DNA of 64,000 bases from Campylorhamphus procurvoides (lineage: Eukaryota; Chordata; Aves; Passeriformes; Dendrocolaptidae), in NCBI GenBank assembly GCA_013396655.1, contig WBMV01001908.1, positions 186,325 through 250,324 of the forward strand, given 5' to 3'. The translations under genes and the position numbers were made by a program. The notes beneath the pieces are model-generated. The model made no database searches, was not told the origin of the DNA, and saw only the letters and a program-made list of their open reading frames with translations. Positions 21,558-32,706 of the stretch are shown piece after piece. The stretch's first letter is position 1. Each line of letters begins with the position of its first letter.

Positions 21558-24500
21558 TAAAGGCATCATCTTAAAGCTTTTGTTAACACATTACCTTCAG
21601 ATATAGAGGGTACCTAGGTGCAGACAAGTTGCTGTTGCAAACACATCATTATTTTTCAGTATATCTTTCCTTTAGAGAACTGAATTTCACAATTTTAATA
21701 TTTTACTAAGCCAAAAGGCTTGTGCTAAGGTATGAAAAAGCAGTCATCACAGTGGATGTTCTTCAGGTAAACCCAATCTACAGCAGCTATCACCCAATTC
21801 TGATATAATTAAAAACAGACAGACAGGAAGATATATAGAAAAAATATTCTAATTTTGTTTTATGATATGTGCTGAGGAAAATAGCAGAATAAGCCAATTT
21901 AAGCATGGTTAGGAGCTTAGATTGTATATTATTTCTTTCTAACACAAAATGAAGGGCTCTTTCTGCCAAGCTTGTCTGATTGTTTGTGACAAGATTTGGA
22001 GGGATGCCTTTAGAACAAATGGAGGTTTTTCTCTTCAGTGATCCCAGCCTGGGTTCCTCAACTGGGCATCAGTGAAATGTGACACAAAGCTTCCTTGATC
22101 ACAGAGCAGACTTCTGAAGGAGGGCGAGGTGAACAGTTTGGAGGTAGGGCAGGGGAGACACCACTGGCCTAGGGAAAAAGAAAAGCTGTGCTGTACATCA
22201 CCTATGTGATATGTGCTATAAAGCCCATCAGGAGCTGTGATTGTTTGCACCAACATGATGACCAGTCAGTCAGGGGATGTCTCCACAGAGGGGGCAGAGG
22301 GAGATAGGAGCCTGCTGTGAGGTGTGATCTGTTTCTGAGCTGAGTAAGGTGAAGCCAATTCAGAGCTGAAGGAAGGATCTTGTCTTAGGATCCAGGTGCA
22401 GAAACACAGAGCAAGCAGAATTACGCCCCCACTGTACAGATGGCAAGCTGACACACAGGTGGTAGTGGCTCAAAGCCCCCCAGTGATGGTATACAAAAAA
22501 ATTATGGTCAATCAGGGCCTTGAGTGCAAATCATCCAAATACCACACAGGGACTGCTGGAGAGATGGGAGGAGTGGAGAGAGAGGATTGTCGGGAGCAGG
22601 TGAATATCTTGAAGTGACCCCAGGAGACAGAACAAAGTCAGCAATTGGAAGGGAACTGAGGACACACAGATAAATTCTCTGTTTAATCAGCTTAGATGTT
22701 CTCTACTCCCTCTACTGCAAGCCAACACTAGGGTATGTGAGACATATGCATATATGACACATATTATGTATGTGAGACTTGTATATGCTCCAGCCTCATG
22801 AACACCTTTAGGACCACAACCAGCTCCCCCAGGCTGTCAGACACAGTTGTCTAGAATAATCAGACAATAGAGGGGACAGGGAAAGAAAGCGAAAGAAAAG
22901 AAAAAAAGGTAATGAAAGGAAATGAAAAAGCTCTTTGATCAAAGCCTTCTTTGAATAGGATTTATTACTATTATTCTAATACCTTTTCCACAGTGGTGGG
23001 CCTTTCTCAGGCAGGAGAGGCCAACTGGGACAAATCAGGTGCAAAGCTGGTTCGCTTCACAGTGTGGATTCTTGCCTAATAGGGGCTGAACTCCAGCCTC
23101 AAATGCATTTCAATTGGAGTCTCAGGTTTGTCCCTGAAATATCAGACAACTCTGTCATTCATCCAGCTATGCCAGTCTTCCAGGTGAAGCCTTTTACTCT
23201 GTTTGTGGGTCTAAGAGGGCTGTGTAATGAACCATTCCCTTCTCATGGTTAATTTGGAGCTCCCATAGGAAGCACATTCAGGGTGGGAAATACAAACACT
23301 ACGAAGTTTCTGCAGAATGACTTTGGAAGGGGAGCATACCCATCCCTACCTCCCCAACCACCTCCTGAACAGAAGGAGCATTACTCTAGGAAGATGAGAA
23401 GCAAAGCTGAGTTTTCAAAGAGCATGGCTGAGCATCACCAGCTTTCCTGGGGTCTAAAGAAGGTCATTACTGAGACGGATTCTTGGAAACTGAGTCAGAT
23501 CTGGCCATCATGAGCTATCTAATAGCGGGAGAAAATTGTCATCAGTACTGCTGTTGCTCTAGCCTGGTGGCAGGAGAGAAACTGTTGTCTTAATCATTTT
23601 CCAACAGGTTAGAAAGTGACTGTCAGCTAAACAAACATCAGGCATGAAGTAGCAGAAGCCAGGATGTAGGGAAAGAGCAGCCAGTTTTCATGGGGTCTAA
23701 GAAGAATTTTTTCAGCAGGATTCAAATGGCCCCACAAAGCAAAGGGCAAGACCCTCAGGCAACAAGCTATTGGGGTGCAGTAGCAATATCAGCAAAATAA
23801 ATTCTCATCTTCTGACCTTACCTTCCTATCTGCATTCTCTTTTCTAGCTGAGTGATGCCTTCCCATTAAATGAGGGCAGGAGAAAAAAGAGGGCAGAAGC
23901 AGCCAGGGCTGCAAACTGCACCCAGCTCAGACTGTTCAGGCTAAGAAGCCACTTTTCCTTCTGGATAGAAAAGGATATTCTCATTTTACAAATGACAATT
24001 TTAAATAGCTTTCCTTAAGTAACAGAGCAAACTGTGGCCACAGCTGAAATAAGCAGCAGCTTCCACTTGGCTTTAACTGAGCACTTGAGCCATTATTATT
24101 AAAAAATACTATTAAGGGAAAACCTAGATGCCCTGGCCGTGATAGGAGATCTATTATGTTACATTGTCTGCTAAGTTTATGACAAGAGATGTAATCATTT
24201 AAGGGCTAAGTGGATAAAAAAAAAAAAAAAGAAAAAGGATATATTCTTATTAGGAGCTAGCTAAGCACTGTCCTGCCTAAAACCAGTTTTTGCATAACAG
24301 AAGTTTTGTCATGAGAAATTTCAAGTTTGACAACAAATTCCAATTTCCCACTGAGAAAATGCAAATGACAGTGCTAGAGTTGCCTGCTGGCAGGCGTTTG
24401 TCAACTTTGTTTTCTGTCTTCAGGGATGCAGTGGAATCAACAAGAACCATTTTGACAGGCAAAAAGTCAGCAAGCCAAACAATAGAATAATAAATTCTGT

Positions 24501-24785
24501 TTTAAACTTTCTAATACGTATATGTGTGTAGGATTCCTACCTAGAATTTCACTTCTGTGGAAAGCATTTGAATTTAATTCCTCTATTCCAAGTACTTGGA
24601 GAGCACAACAGCACTGAGCTTTGTGTACAGTGCAATAAGTGAAAAACTGAGGCACAGAAGAGATTGCAAGCCAGAATTTCCCATCTCACTGGCTGCTGGG
24701 TCTGACCCACATTTTCAAAAGAGTTTTGGAGCTTTTGTCTGAATACCAAAATAGCCGACCACATCTTAAAATGCAGAATCAGAAA
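21362..24785. other. Unannotated sequence with simple repeats
   Basis: It contains a (TA)n microsatellite at about 21526-21558, a GAAA-rich purine tract near 22884-22928 and an A run near 24218-24231. No gene or transposon was recognised in the rest. Confidence 0.45.
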
Positions 24786-25016
24786 ATAATAGATCAATTT
24801 AGATCAGAAGGGATACTTCAGGAAACTAACTACAAAATTTGATGAGGTTGCTGAGGATCTTATCTGCCTGAGCACTGAAAATCTTCCAGATTGCACAGCC
24901 CCTCTGGGCCATTCTTGCCGTGATTTTACCACATCTATGGTAAAAATTTTTCCTTATATTAAATTGAAATTTCTGTTTTTGCTAATTGTGACCTTTGCTT
25001 CTTATCCTTTTGCTAC
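24786..25016 (-). mobile_element. CR1 LINE 3' end fragment
   Basis: The plus strand shows the reverse complement of a CR1 3' region: a decayed version of the GGTTGGAAGGGAC tail, then blocks matching CAGCCCCTCTGGGC and TTTTTCCTTATAT. It lies directly before a second CR1 tail at 25028, so this is a separate insertion. Confidence 0.7.
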
Positions 25017-25027
25017 ACAGCCTCTTT

Positions 25028-25420
25028 AATATCAAAGGACCACAGGATCATTTAGGTTGCAAAAAACCTGTCAGATCTTGGTGTCCAATTGTTAATCCCT
25101 CACTGCCAAGTCCACCACTAAACCATGTCCCCAAGTGCCACATCTACATGTCTTTTATATGCCTACAGGGATGGTGACTCCACCACTTCCTTGGGATGCC
25201 TTGACAACCCTTTAAATGAAGAAATTTTTCCTAATATCCAATCCAAATTTCTGATGAAGATATTAATCCGAACTGACCCCAGTACTGAGCCCTGGGGAAC
25301 ATCACTACTGACTGGCCATCAACTGGATTCAGCTCCACTCATCTTCACTCTTCGGGCTTGAACATCCAGCCAGTAATTTAGCCAGTGAAGAGTAAACCTG
25401 CTATAGTAGTAGTAGTGGAG
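25028..25420 (-). mobile_element. CR1 LINE fragment with internal deletion
   Basis: Read on the minus strand, the right part (about 25420 to 25250) encodes the start of the reverse transcriptase palm. It includes a decayed G-V-P-Q-G-S-V-L-G motif (CCCCAGGGCTCAGTACTGGGG at 25274-25294). The left part (about 25250 to 25028) is CR1 3' UTR and the terminal tail. The sequence jumps from one to the other near 25250, skipping the rest of ORF2. Confidence 0.8.
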
Positions 25421-25424
25421 ATGA

Positions 25425-25640
25425 GTTAGATCCTCTCAGCCTTACCTCATCCTGGCTGAAAAGTCCAGCTCCTTCAGTCTCTCCTTGTGTAACCCCTGAC
25501 CATCTGCACGGTCCTCCACTGAGCCCTCTCCAGATTGTCTGTATCTTTCTGCCCCAAAACTGGACATAATTTTCAAATGCAGTCTCAAGACAGTTGAGTA
25601 GAGGAGTATAGCCCCTTTGTTGAAGCTATCGAGGCAGGGC
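25425..25640 (-). mobile_element. CR1 LINE ORF2 fragment
   Basis: The plus strand reads as the complement of the CR1 thumb region, with blocks such as CCTTCAGTCTCTCCTTGTGTAA, GAGCCCTCTCCAG and CCCCAAAACTGGACATA. Because it restarts downstream parts of ORF2 after the upstream part at 25250-25420, it must come from another CR1 insertion. Confidence 0.75.
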
Positions 25641-26699
25641 TGTTGAATGTACCAAAGAAAGCTGAAATGTCCCTTAATAAGGGTTGGATTCTTAAGCAGA
25701 GTGTCAGGAAAAATAAAACAGGTCTGATTTATGAGAAAGTGTCCAGGAAAATAAGTCCTTATACAGAATCTAGCATAATATACAGAATGGAATTGAAAAG
25801 GCAGCAGAAGAAGCTGCATTGCTCTGTACATTTTCAAAAGAGATCATCAGGAAAAATTGGAAGAGAAAAATACACCAAGCTTAAGTGCCAGCAATTCAGA
25901 TGTAGATGTAGAAATTAAATGAACCCCAAATTTTGGTTCAGAACATTATGTTAGTCCAGGACACTGCCTAAACAAACATGGTTTATGATGATTGCTCCTG
26001 TCTAGTTAACCTTAACCTGATTTAAAAGCATGTAATAGAACAGGGAGTGGAAAAGTAGCATCACTTACCAAGTCTATCATTCCTTGTCAGGTTAGCAGAG
26101 ACTGATCACTGTAACTTTTATGTTCTCTGCTCCCTAGTTTAAAGTGAGCTCTTTGCACTGTGGTGTAAGTCTGTGAACTGTGAACATCTTCATGATGTGT
26201 GTTCTTGAGCAACCCTGTTCAGAACTGCCATGGTGGGTTACTGGGGTTGAGCACAACAACCTTTTCTCAGTAGCCAACTGTTGGTTTACCAGTGATTCCA
26301 ACAACAACATACAGGGAAGTGGCACTAAAAGATGAAAAGCACAGGATTTTAAGGACTGTAAGGTGGATGAGTAGCTGACAAAAGCCAAGAAAGGTTTTAA
26401 TAAGGGGAATAATTTTCAATGTGATAGTGGTAACTAGCACAGGGGCAATGAAGGGCAATGTCCAAAATAAGAGAATGGCTATGGACATATGTGCAGCATA
26501 CCATGCTCTTACATTTGCTCTTTCCCTTTTCTCTCTACCTCTCTGTCTCCCCAAAGACTTACCTAACATATTGTTTGCACAGGACCATTGCCAGTGGAGA
26601 CCCCTGAAAGGACAAGGCAAACCAGCACATGCCTGGAGTATCCTGAATGCTCTCATACGACTTTTTTCCTAGGTTGAATAAGAGAGCAATCCATTATTA
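25641..26699. other. Unannotated sequence
   Basis: A minus-strand frame (26267-26656) contains a strong acceptor (CTTGTCCTTTCAG) 41 bases before a donor TTAG|GTAAGT whose cut lies between 26566 and 26565. The enclosed segment is too short to judge and was not recognised. Confidence 0.3.
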
Positions 26700-26865
26700 A
26701 TCTTGCTACCACTCCATGATTGTTCCCTGCAGTATATTTCACAGTGCTTTGTCTAGTCTGGTTTTAAAACATCCAGGTGATGAGACTTCCACAGGTTTTC
26801 TTGAGGGAGCTATTTTACAGGCTAACAGACATCACCATTAGCACTATTTCTTGTCGCATGCATCA
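26700..26865 (-). mobile_element. Old CR1 LINE 3' fragment
   Basis: The blocks CAGTGCTTTGTCTAGTCTGG, ATGAGACTTCCACAGG and GGGAGCTATTTTACAGGCTAA match the complement of an old CR1 3' UTR consensus. It is heavily diverged and lacks clear ends. Confidence 0.6.
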
Positions 26866-27899
26866 GCAGCTCTCCCATAAATAATTGCTAATACCACAAC
26901 TATCCTACAGGCCTAGGGAAGGTGAACAAATAGAAACAGTCAGTCAATATTCAGGTGAATAAAGGAACAGACAGACTATGGAAATGTCTCTCTTCTCCAG
27001 GAACACATGTTGTTTAGTTTGGTTATGGACACTTGAATAAGTGACAGAGGGGTAACTGGCTACTTCCCTGCTTATCCCTGAATAAATGTGAGGTAATCTG
27101 AGAGAGCTCAGGCACAGAGGGAAACTGGGATGCTCAGGCTGCCAAGCTCAGCTGTGTCAGTATCGAGCAAAGTTGGCTACTGATGCCCCCATTCCCTTGT
27201 AAGGCCACCCCCAAGTAAATTACCTCACATCTATCTTGGGGTAAAGGCATAACTAGGAGTGTTACTGCAGAGCAGCTTAGAGAGTTACTGCTATTGGATC
27301 TAAGGAAACAGACATATGACCCAGTGAGTAATATGACCCAGAGAGTAACGTCTTATTTAAAGTATCCTAGATTTTTTTATTGAAAAAACCTTTTTCTGCT
27401 CTTCAAGTTCTCCTTCTGCAGAGATCAGCACCCAACAAAATGGGTGAAACCTTACCATCCTGTATTCAGTCAGCTCTGAAGTGTTCTGTATAAATGAAAA
27501 AAAACCCACCCTGCTGGCAAGTCAACTTCTTTGGTAGGCAGCAGTGTAATGTACATGGTTAATAATTCAGCACTGATAATGGCTGTGACAGCTGCAGGCA
27601 CTTTTCAAACATCCTTGCTGCAATATTTCAATCAAGGTCCTCCTTTGGCATGAAATTCAATAGTTTTACCATAATGTACTGGGCAGTGCCACCTTCGTTT
27701 CCTAATGTTTCTTTGATACACACCTATGTATCTCAAGGGTTCCCACTGAATACATCTCAGAGGTGGCACTTCTCTTACAGCCCCCCAATGAAACAATGAG
27801 CAGGCTGGTGCATGCAACACTGAATGACACATGCCACAACAGTTTTAAAGACAAGATGATGTCTCTCACAAAAACTAGCAGCAAGTTATTTAGGGACTC
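26866..27899. other. Unannotated sequence
   Basis: No gene, RNA or repeat family was recognised. Confidence 0.4.
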
Positions 27900-28420
27900 T
27901 GGCTTTAGGGAGAGGCCATCCAACCTCAGGAGACTGTTCCCTCTTTTGATCAATGTGGAATGGCTCCTCAACTGTTTTCTTGTAGTAGAACCAGTATAGT
28001 TCAAGCAGTCCTGGATCAGTGTTTCTCCAGAGACCATCTTCCACATCTTACTAGAAAGGAAGAAGTTTTTCTTAACAAACTTCACAAGTTTTCCTTCTCT
28101 GAAGTTCATCATATTATGCAATGCCCCATTGTACTAAGCCTGCACAAGTCTTTTCCTCTTGAGATTTTCCTTGAATTTATTTGGAGGTGATTATCATATC
28201 TCCTCTTAGTTGTTGCTTTGCCAAGATGTACATAGTTTGCTCTTTTAATCTTTCCATATCAATCAAGTCTTTCCTCTACCTAATAATAATTGTGCCTCCT
28301 CTCTGAACTCCCTCCAGCTTTGCAGTATCTTTCAGGGATATGGTGCTCAGAACAGAAGATGCCAGATGGATTTGCAGCTGTGTAGAGAAGGTTCTTAGAT
28401 AATTTGTTCTGATGCAGAGG
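27900..28420 (-). mobile_element. CR1/L3-type LINE fragment, ORF2 end
   Basis: Minus-strand reading gives the CR1 C-terminal order: a decayed thumb with E-R-K-T-W-L-I, then the segment around RRKFFLSSKMW near 28060, then 3' UTR-like sequence. On the plus strand this appears as blocks such as CTCTTTTAATCTTTCCATAT and CTCTGAACTCCCTCCAG. It sits head to head with the next CR1 at 28438. Confidence 0.7.
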
Positions 28421-28437
28421 ATCTTAAACTAGATTGC

Positions 28438-29152
28438 CCACCATGCTCCCATGCATCACTTCAGGCTTGGGGAAGAACGGCTTGAGACCTGCTCAGCAGA
28501 AAGGGACTCTGGGGTGTTGGTTGACAGCAGGCTGAACATGAGCCAGCAGTGTGCCCAGGTTGCCAAAAAGACCAATGGCATCCTGGTCTGTATCAGAAAT
28601 TGTGTGGCCAGCCAGACCAGGGAAGTGATTGTTCCCTGTACTCAGCATTCATGAGGCCACACTTTGAATCAGTTTTTGGCCCCTCACAAGGAAGATATTG
28701 AGAAGCTGGATTGAGTCTGTCCAGAGAAGGGCAGTGAAGCTGGTAAAGGATCTGGAGCGTAAGCTTTTGAGGAGTGGGTGGAGGAGCTGGAGTTTAATCT
28801 GGAGAAATGGAAGGACTTTACTGCTCTCTACAACTACCTGAAAGGAGATTGTAGCCAGATAGGGGTCGGCCTCATCTCTCGGATAAAAAGTGATAGGACA
28901 GGAGGAAACAGCCTCGGGTTGCACTAGGGGAGTTTTAGATTGGTTATTAGAACACAAATATTTCACTGAAAGAGTGGTCAAGCATCACATTAAGTTGCTC
29001 AGGGAGATGGTGGATAACTGTCTCTGAGAAGTGTTCAAAAGGTATCTGGACGTGGCACTTTGTTTAGATGTGATTTTGTTGGTGCTGGGTTTGTGGTTTA
29101 ACTAGATGATCTTGAAGGTCTCTTCCAACCTTGATGATGCCATGATTCTACT
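28438..29152 (+). mobile_element. CR1 LINE, 5'-truncated, with intact 3' end
   Basis: It begins in the CR1 C-terminal frame: [20 protein letters not shown], then a [11 protein letters not shown] run, then a K-T-N-G-I-L helix. It continues through the 3' UTR to TGATCTTGAAGGTCTCTTCC and an ATGATGCCATGATTCTA end. This is the usual product of target-primed reverse transcription that stopped early. Frameshifts after about 28650 show it is dead. Confidence 0.92.
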
Positions 29153-30407
29153 GCCTTTCATTGTGGCACTGCCAAGAGCTAAGAGAAAGGAAGTTTCAGT
29201 GCTGGAGAGCTCTCAAACTGATGAAAAGTTCCTCTGGATATGTTATATAGCATGATTCCCCCTCAAAACAAGTATTATACCACTCAAGGAGCACATGCTG
29301 CCTGTTTCTGGGAAGGTACTGACAACATATTCCTGAATAAGAATTAGTTGTTTCTTCTCTGCTTTAGTCAAAGTTTTGATGGCAACACCATGAGCATCCT
29401 GAACAGTCAATGATGCAAAGTGTCTGTGCAGGAAACGAAAATGATTTTGATTTTTTTTTAAAGCTGTACACCACATTATGAAATCTTTTCTGATTTACTT
29501 ATTTATTACTTAATCTAGTAATAAATAGATCTGTGAATCATGCGTAAGTGAAAACATTCAATTACCAAGGCACACTCCTGAAAACCCAAGCATATGCTAA
29601 GTTTAGCATCAAAATATGTTTGGTATTATAGGAAGAACTATCAAAGGGAAAATACAAAAGTGCCTTATTATGCTTCTACCACTATTTAACAAGAAGTTTT
29701 CTATCAGGGCTGAGAGAGCAGCAGATGTATTTGGCTTCTGCCAGCATTGCAATCTATCAAGTAATTGGTCTGTCCAAAAAGGTAATTCTTGGTCACTAAT
29801 TGCTGATCATATCAGAAAAAGAGAATCACAAACAGAAGACATAGGCAAAAGACAAAGATGAGAAAATGAGAGAATAACAAAGAAAAATTATAAACAGAAT
29901 CTTCAGGTTTGCTAAAGTTTGAACATGCAGAAAGAGGAGATAGAGCAAAACACCAAAAGAAGACAGTTGTCACAACATGGGTAATAAAATACTTTGTCTA
30001 ATGACACAGTGCTGTAGTTATAGTCAATAAACCCATTCACCTGGGTCAATTTGCTTTTTTTTCAGGTTTTCTTTAATACCTTTAGCATGCAGTTAGAATT
30101 TATCACCTGAGATCTGTAATTAAGACTGGATGTATTTTTGGGAGGCATGTTCTCGCACAACTTAGAATACCTGGCTTCTTATAGGAATCAGTTTTTTGGG
30201 GGGCCTGTACTGTGAAGAGAATTAAATTAAAGGAGCAGTGTAGCATCTTCTGGCCTTGAAATGTAACAGCTATTCTTTCTCAGTATTTTCCCCCAAAATA
30301 TTCCAAGCAAGATCTAGTTGTTGTGTTACTTCTTCAAGAAAAAGAAAAAAAAATTATTCTCTGTCCTTTCATCTCACCTTTTTTCTGAACGTTTTGGGTT
30401 TTCCTTT
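29153..30407. other. Unannotated AT-rich sequence
   Basis: No gene or transposon was recognised. Confidence 0.4.
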
Positions 30408-30890
30408 TTATTCATCCTTACTAGAATTTGAAGCTCCCTCCCACATCCCCAGTTCAACATTGAATATGAATTTCATTAATACGCTGTTTATTTTTCTTCC
30501 AGACCAATTAACGAGGGTGATAAATGAGATAGGACATAACACCAATCCCTGTGGCACCCCAGTAGCTACCTCCCCCAAATTAAAACACTGCCATTTATCA
30601 TTACCATTTGCTAATGTGCTTTCCACCAATTTGTAGACCCCGTGGCAGTACTCCTACTGAAGCCAATCTCAATTAATTATTCAAGTACATTCATGGGAGA
30701 TGCAATATGAAATACTTTATGGAAAGCCAAAATTCAGTATACCAACTGAATTTCCAATAGGCACTAGTACTTTAATTCTTTTAAAACCTTTTATATCTGT
30801 TTGTGAAGATTTATTCTTTTATTATTTGTACTTTAGTGGTGCCTGGAGGATCCAACTGGGCTGAGGCCCCATTGTCATGTTACTAAAATT
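30408..30890 (-). mobile_element. CR1/L3-type LINE fragment, reverse transcriptase palm
   Basis: On the minus strand a 73-codon frame contains GVPQGLVLCPISFI (about 30560-30519), the conserved G-V-P-Q-G-S-V-L-G-P motif of CR1-clade reverse transcriptase with two substitutions. Upstream on that strand (30720 to 30640) the sequence corresponds to the preceding Y-L-D-F-x-K-A-F-D stretch but is full of stops. The catalytic aspartate motif beyond the left end is lost. Confidence 0.8.
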
Positions 30891-32232
30891 ACATTGCTAA
30901 AATTTTATCTCCAGCTGTTTTGTGATTCTCTTTCCTCCTCCTGTCTCTCTTATTTGCTTCATTTTCACCCCAAGGATAGAATTTAAATTAATGAAACTGT
31001 AATGGCCAGGATCACTGATGATTCCTTGTTTCAGGAAATCAGGTATATTTTTATGTTTTGCATATTTGCTGCTTTCCCTTTTTCAAAAAACACCTTATCA
31101 TGAGTCATGTTTGCATGAAAACGGACTCCTCTCTCTCTGCCTCTACCATGTATCTGCTCCTGCTGTGCATTCCCCACTGGAGTCCATATCACTGATAATC
31201 CTGTCCTTGAGAAGTCTCAGTGAGTTGCATGAAGATGACTGATGTCACACTTGGAGGATTAAGTAGGGAATAAACAGCAGGAGCACATCATCTCTCAGGA
31301 AACTGAGACCCCATCTTGTCTGTGCTAGAAAATGCCAAAGAGATTTAAAAAGATGTCATGGCACTTCTTCATACAAAAAAGAAAGCCTCTACATGCCAAA
31401 CTGAAAAGAGACTGATTCAAAAGGTGCAGAGGAATGGCTATTTGAACAAGTCCCATTATATTCTGAGTCTAAGGGCAGATAAGCTGTGTGAACAGATCTC
31501 ATATGCAACTTTAGTCTGTGAAAGAAGAAACCACTTTGCCAGTAAATTTACTATTTGTTTGCTTTTCCTTTTAAATAAAGATGATTAAACTCTTCACACT
31601 ATTCCTTGTGTTCCACTTCCTGGGACAACCTGCTAGCAGTTTCTGACAGAGACCTCATCTTCCCTCTCATCCAAGAGAGAGTGAACCCCTGGCTGGAGCA
31701 TATTTGAAGGAAACACTACAGAATCTTCGCCTTGGTCAAAGATCAGAGCTTGGAGGAAATATTTTCCCCTACCTCCTAAAATCACAGGATCTACCTGAAC
31801 AAACTGATTTTTGACTCCCACTCACAGAGCAGCAGTCTTCCCAGCACTGCTGAAAGTGTCCCTTCTCACTGTTCCTTTGTAAGGAAGCCCCATTTTGTGG
31901 TCTCATAAAAGCACAAATCAACTGTGCTTTGAATTTTTGTGAGATCCTTTATCTGTCACAGAACAAGGACAAAGGTTTCCATTCCCACCATGTTCCTACA
32001 GATGCTGCAGAGCCACTTCCTTAACCAAGGTACCTAGTGCTGTGATGTCGTGCTCCTACACGGTGCTTGAGGAAAATTGACTAGTCAGCAGCATCTTGCC
32101 CAATTTAGAGCTCTGGACTACTGCTGGAGTGGGAATCAATCTCAGTCCTAGACCACCCTGACTCCTGGAAAGGTATGCTACTACGTCTTATTACTCCTCC
32201 AATAAAAAGGGAAATATTTCATGTGATAAGTT
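30891..32232. other. Unannotated sequence
   Basis: No gene or transposon was recognised. The plus-strand frames at 31018-31242 and 31358-31588 have no motif. Confidence 0.4.
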
Positions 32233-32363
32233 TCACAGAATATTCTGAGTTGGAAGGGACCAACAAGGATCACTAAGTCCAAGTCTTAAGTGAATGGCCT
32301 GGATAGGGATCAAACCCATGACCTTGCATTATTAGCACTGTGCTCTAACCAACAGAACTAATC
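32233..32363 (-). mobile_element. tRNA-Ile-derived SINE with CR1-type tail (TguSINE1-like)
   Basis: Read on the minus strand, the head is a decayed tRNA-Ile. It has an A box TTAGTTCTGTTGG (32361-32349), an anticodon loop CTAATAA with AAT, and a B box GGTTTGATCCC (32316-32306). The tail, from about 32285 to 32233, is the CR1 3' end (GGTCCCTTCCAACTCAGAATATTCTGTGA). This head-plus-tail design matches the songbird SINE family known as TguSINE1, which borrows CR1 machinery for copying. The mutations in the tRNA part rule out a working tRNA gene. Confidence 0.85.
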
Positions 32364-32544
32364 TTAGGGTCTAACCCTCTTTAAAATAAACCTCATTATA
32401 ATGAGCTGCTTTTGTTTTCCCCTATGCTGACAATTATGTGCAGGCTACAAATAGAGATCAGGCCTTATTTTAAGCTCTATGCTCAGTAAGCAGACTTGGT
32501 TTTCTGCATCTGAAACTGAGTATCATATCACTCCATCTCAGCAA
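32364..32544. other. Unannotated spacer
   Basis: A short stretch between the SINE and a CR1 tail, with nothing recognised. Confidence 0.4.
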
Positions 32545-32706
32545 AATTTTTGATGTCCCATCCCTGAAACTGTTCAAGGCCAGATTTGAGAGGGTGTTGA
32601 ATAATCTGATATAGTGAAAAATGTCCTTGTCCATGTCATGGAGTTTGGATTAGATGAACTTTAAGGGTCCTTTTCTAATCAAACCAGTCCATGATTCTGT
32701 GATTCA
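32545..32706 (+). mobile_element. CR1 LINE 3' tail
   Basis: The sequence runs from GATGTCCCATCCCTGAAACTG through GTTCAAGGCCAG and GATTAGATGAACTTTAAGG to CCATGATTCTGTGATT, the standard CR1 3' UTR and terminal repeat. Only the last 160 bases of the element are present. Confidence 0.88.

Noticed and set aside
28451..28654. Small gene starting MHHFRLGEE
   Set aside because: It is the C-terminal ORF2 stretch of a 5'-truncated CR1 element.
32286..32363. A tRNA-Ile gene on the minus strand
   Set aside because: The tRNA-like part has mismatches in its stems and is fused to a CR1 tail, so it is the head of a SINE.
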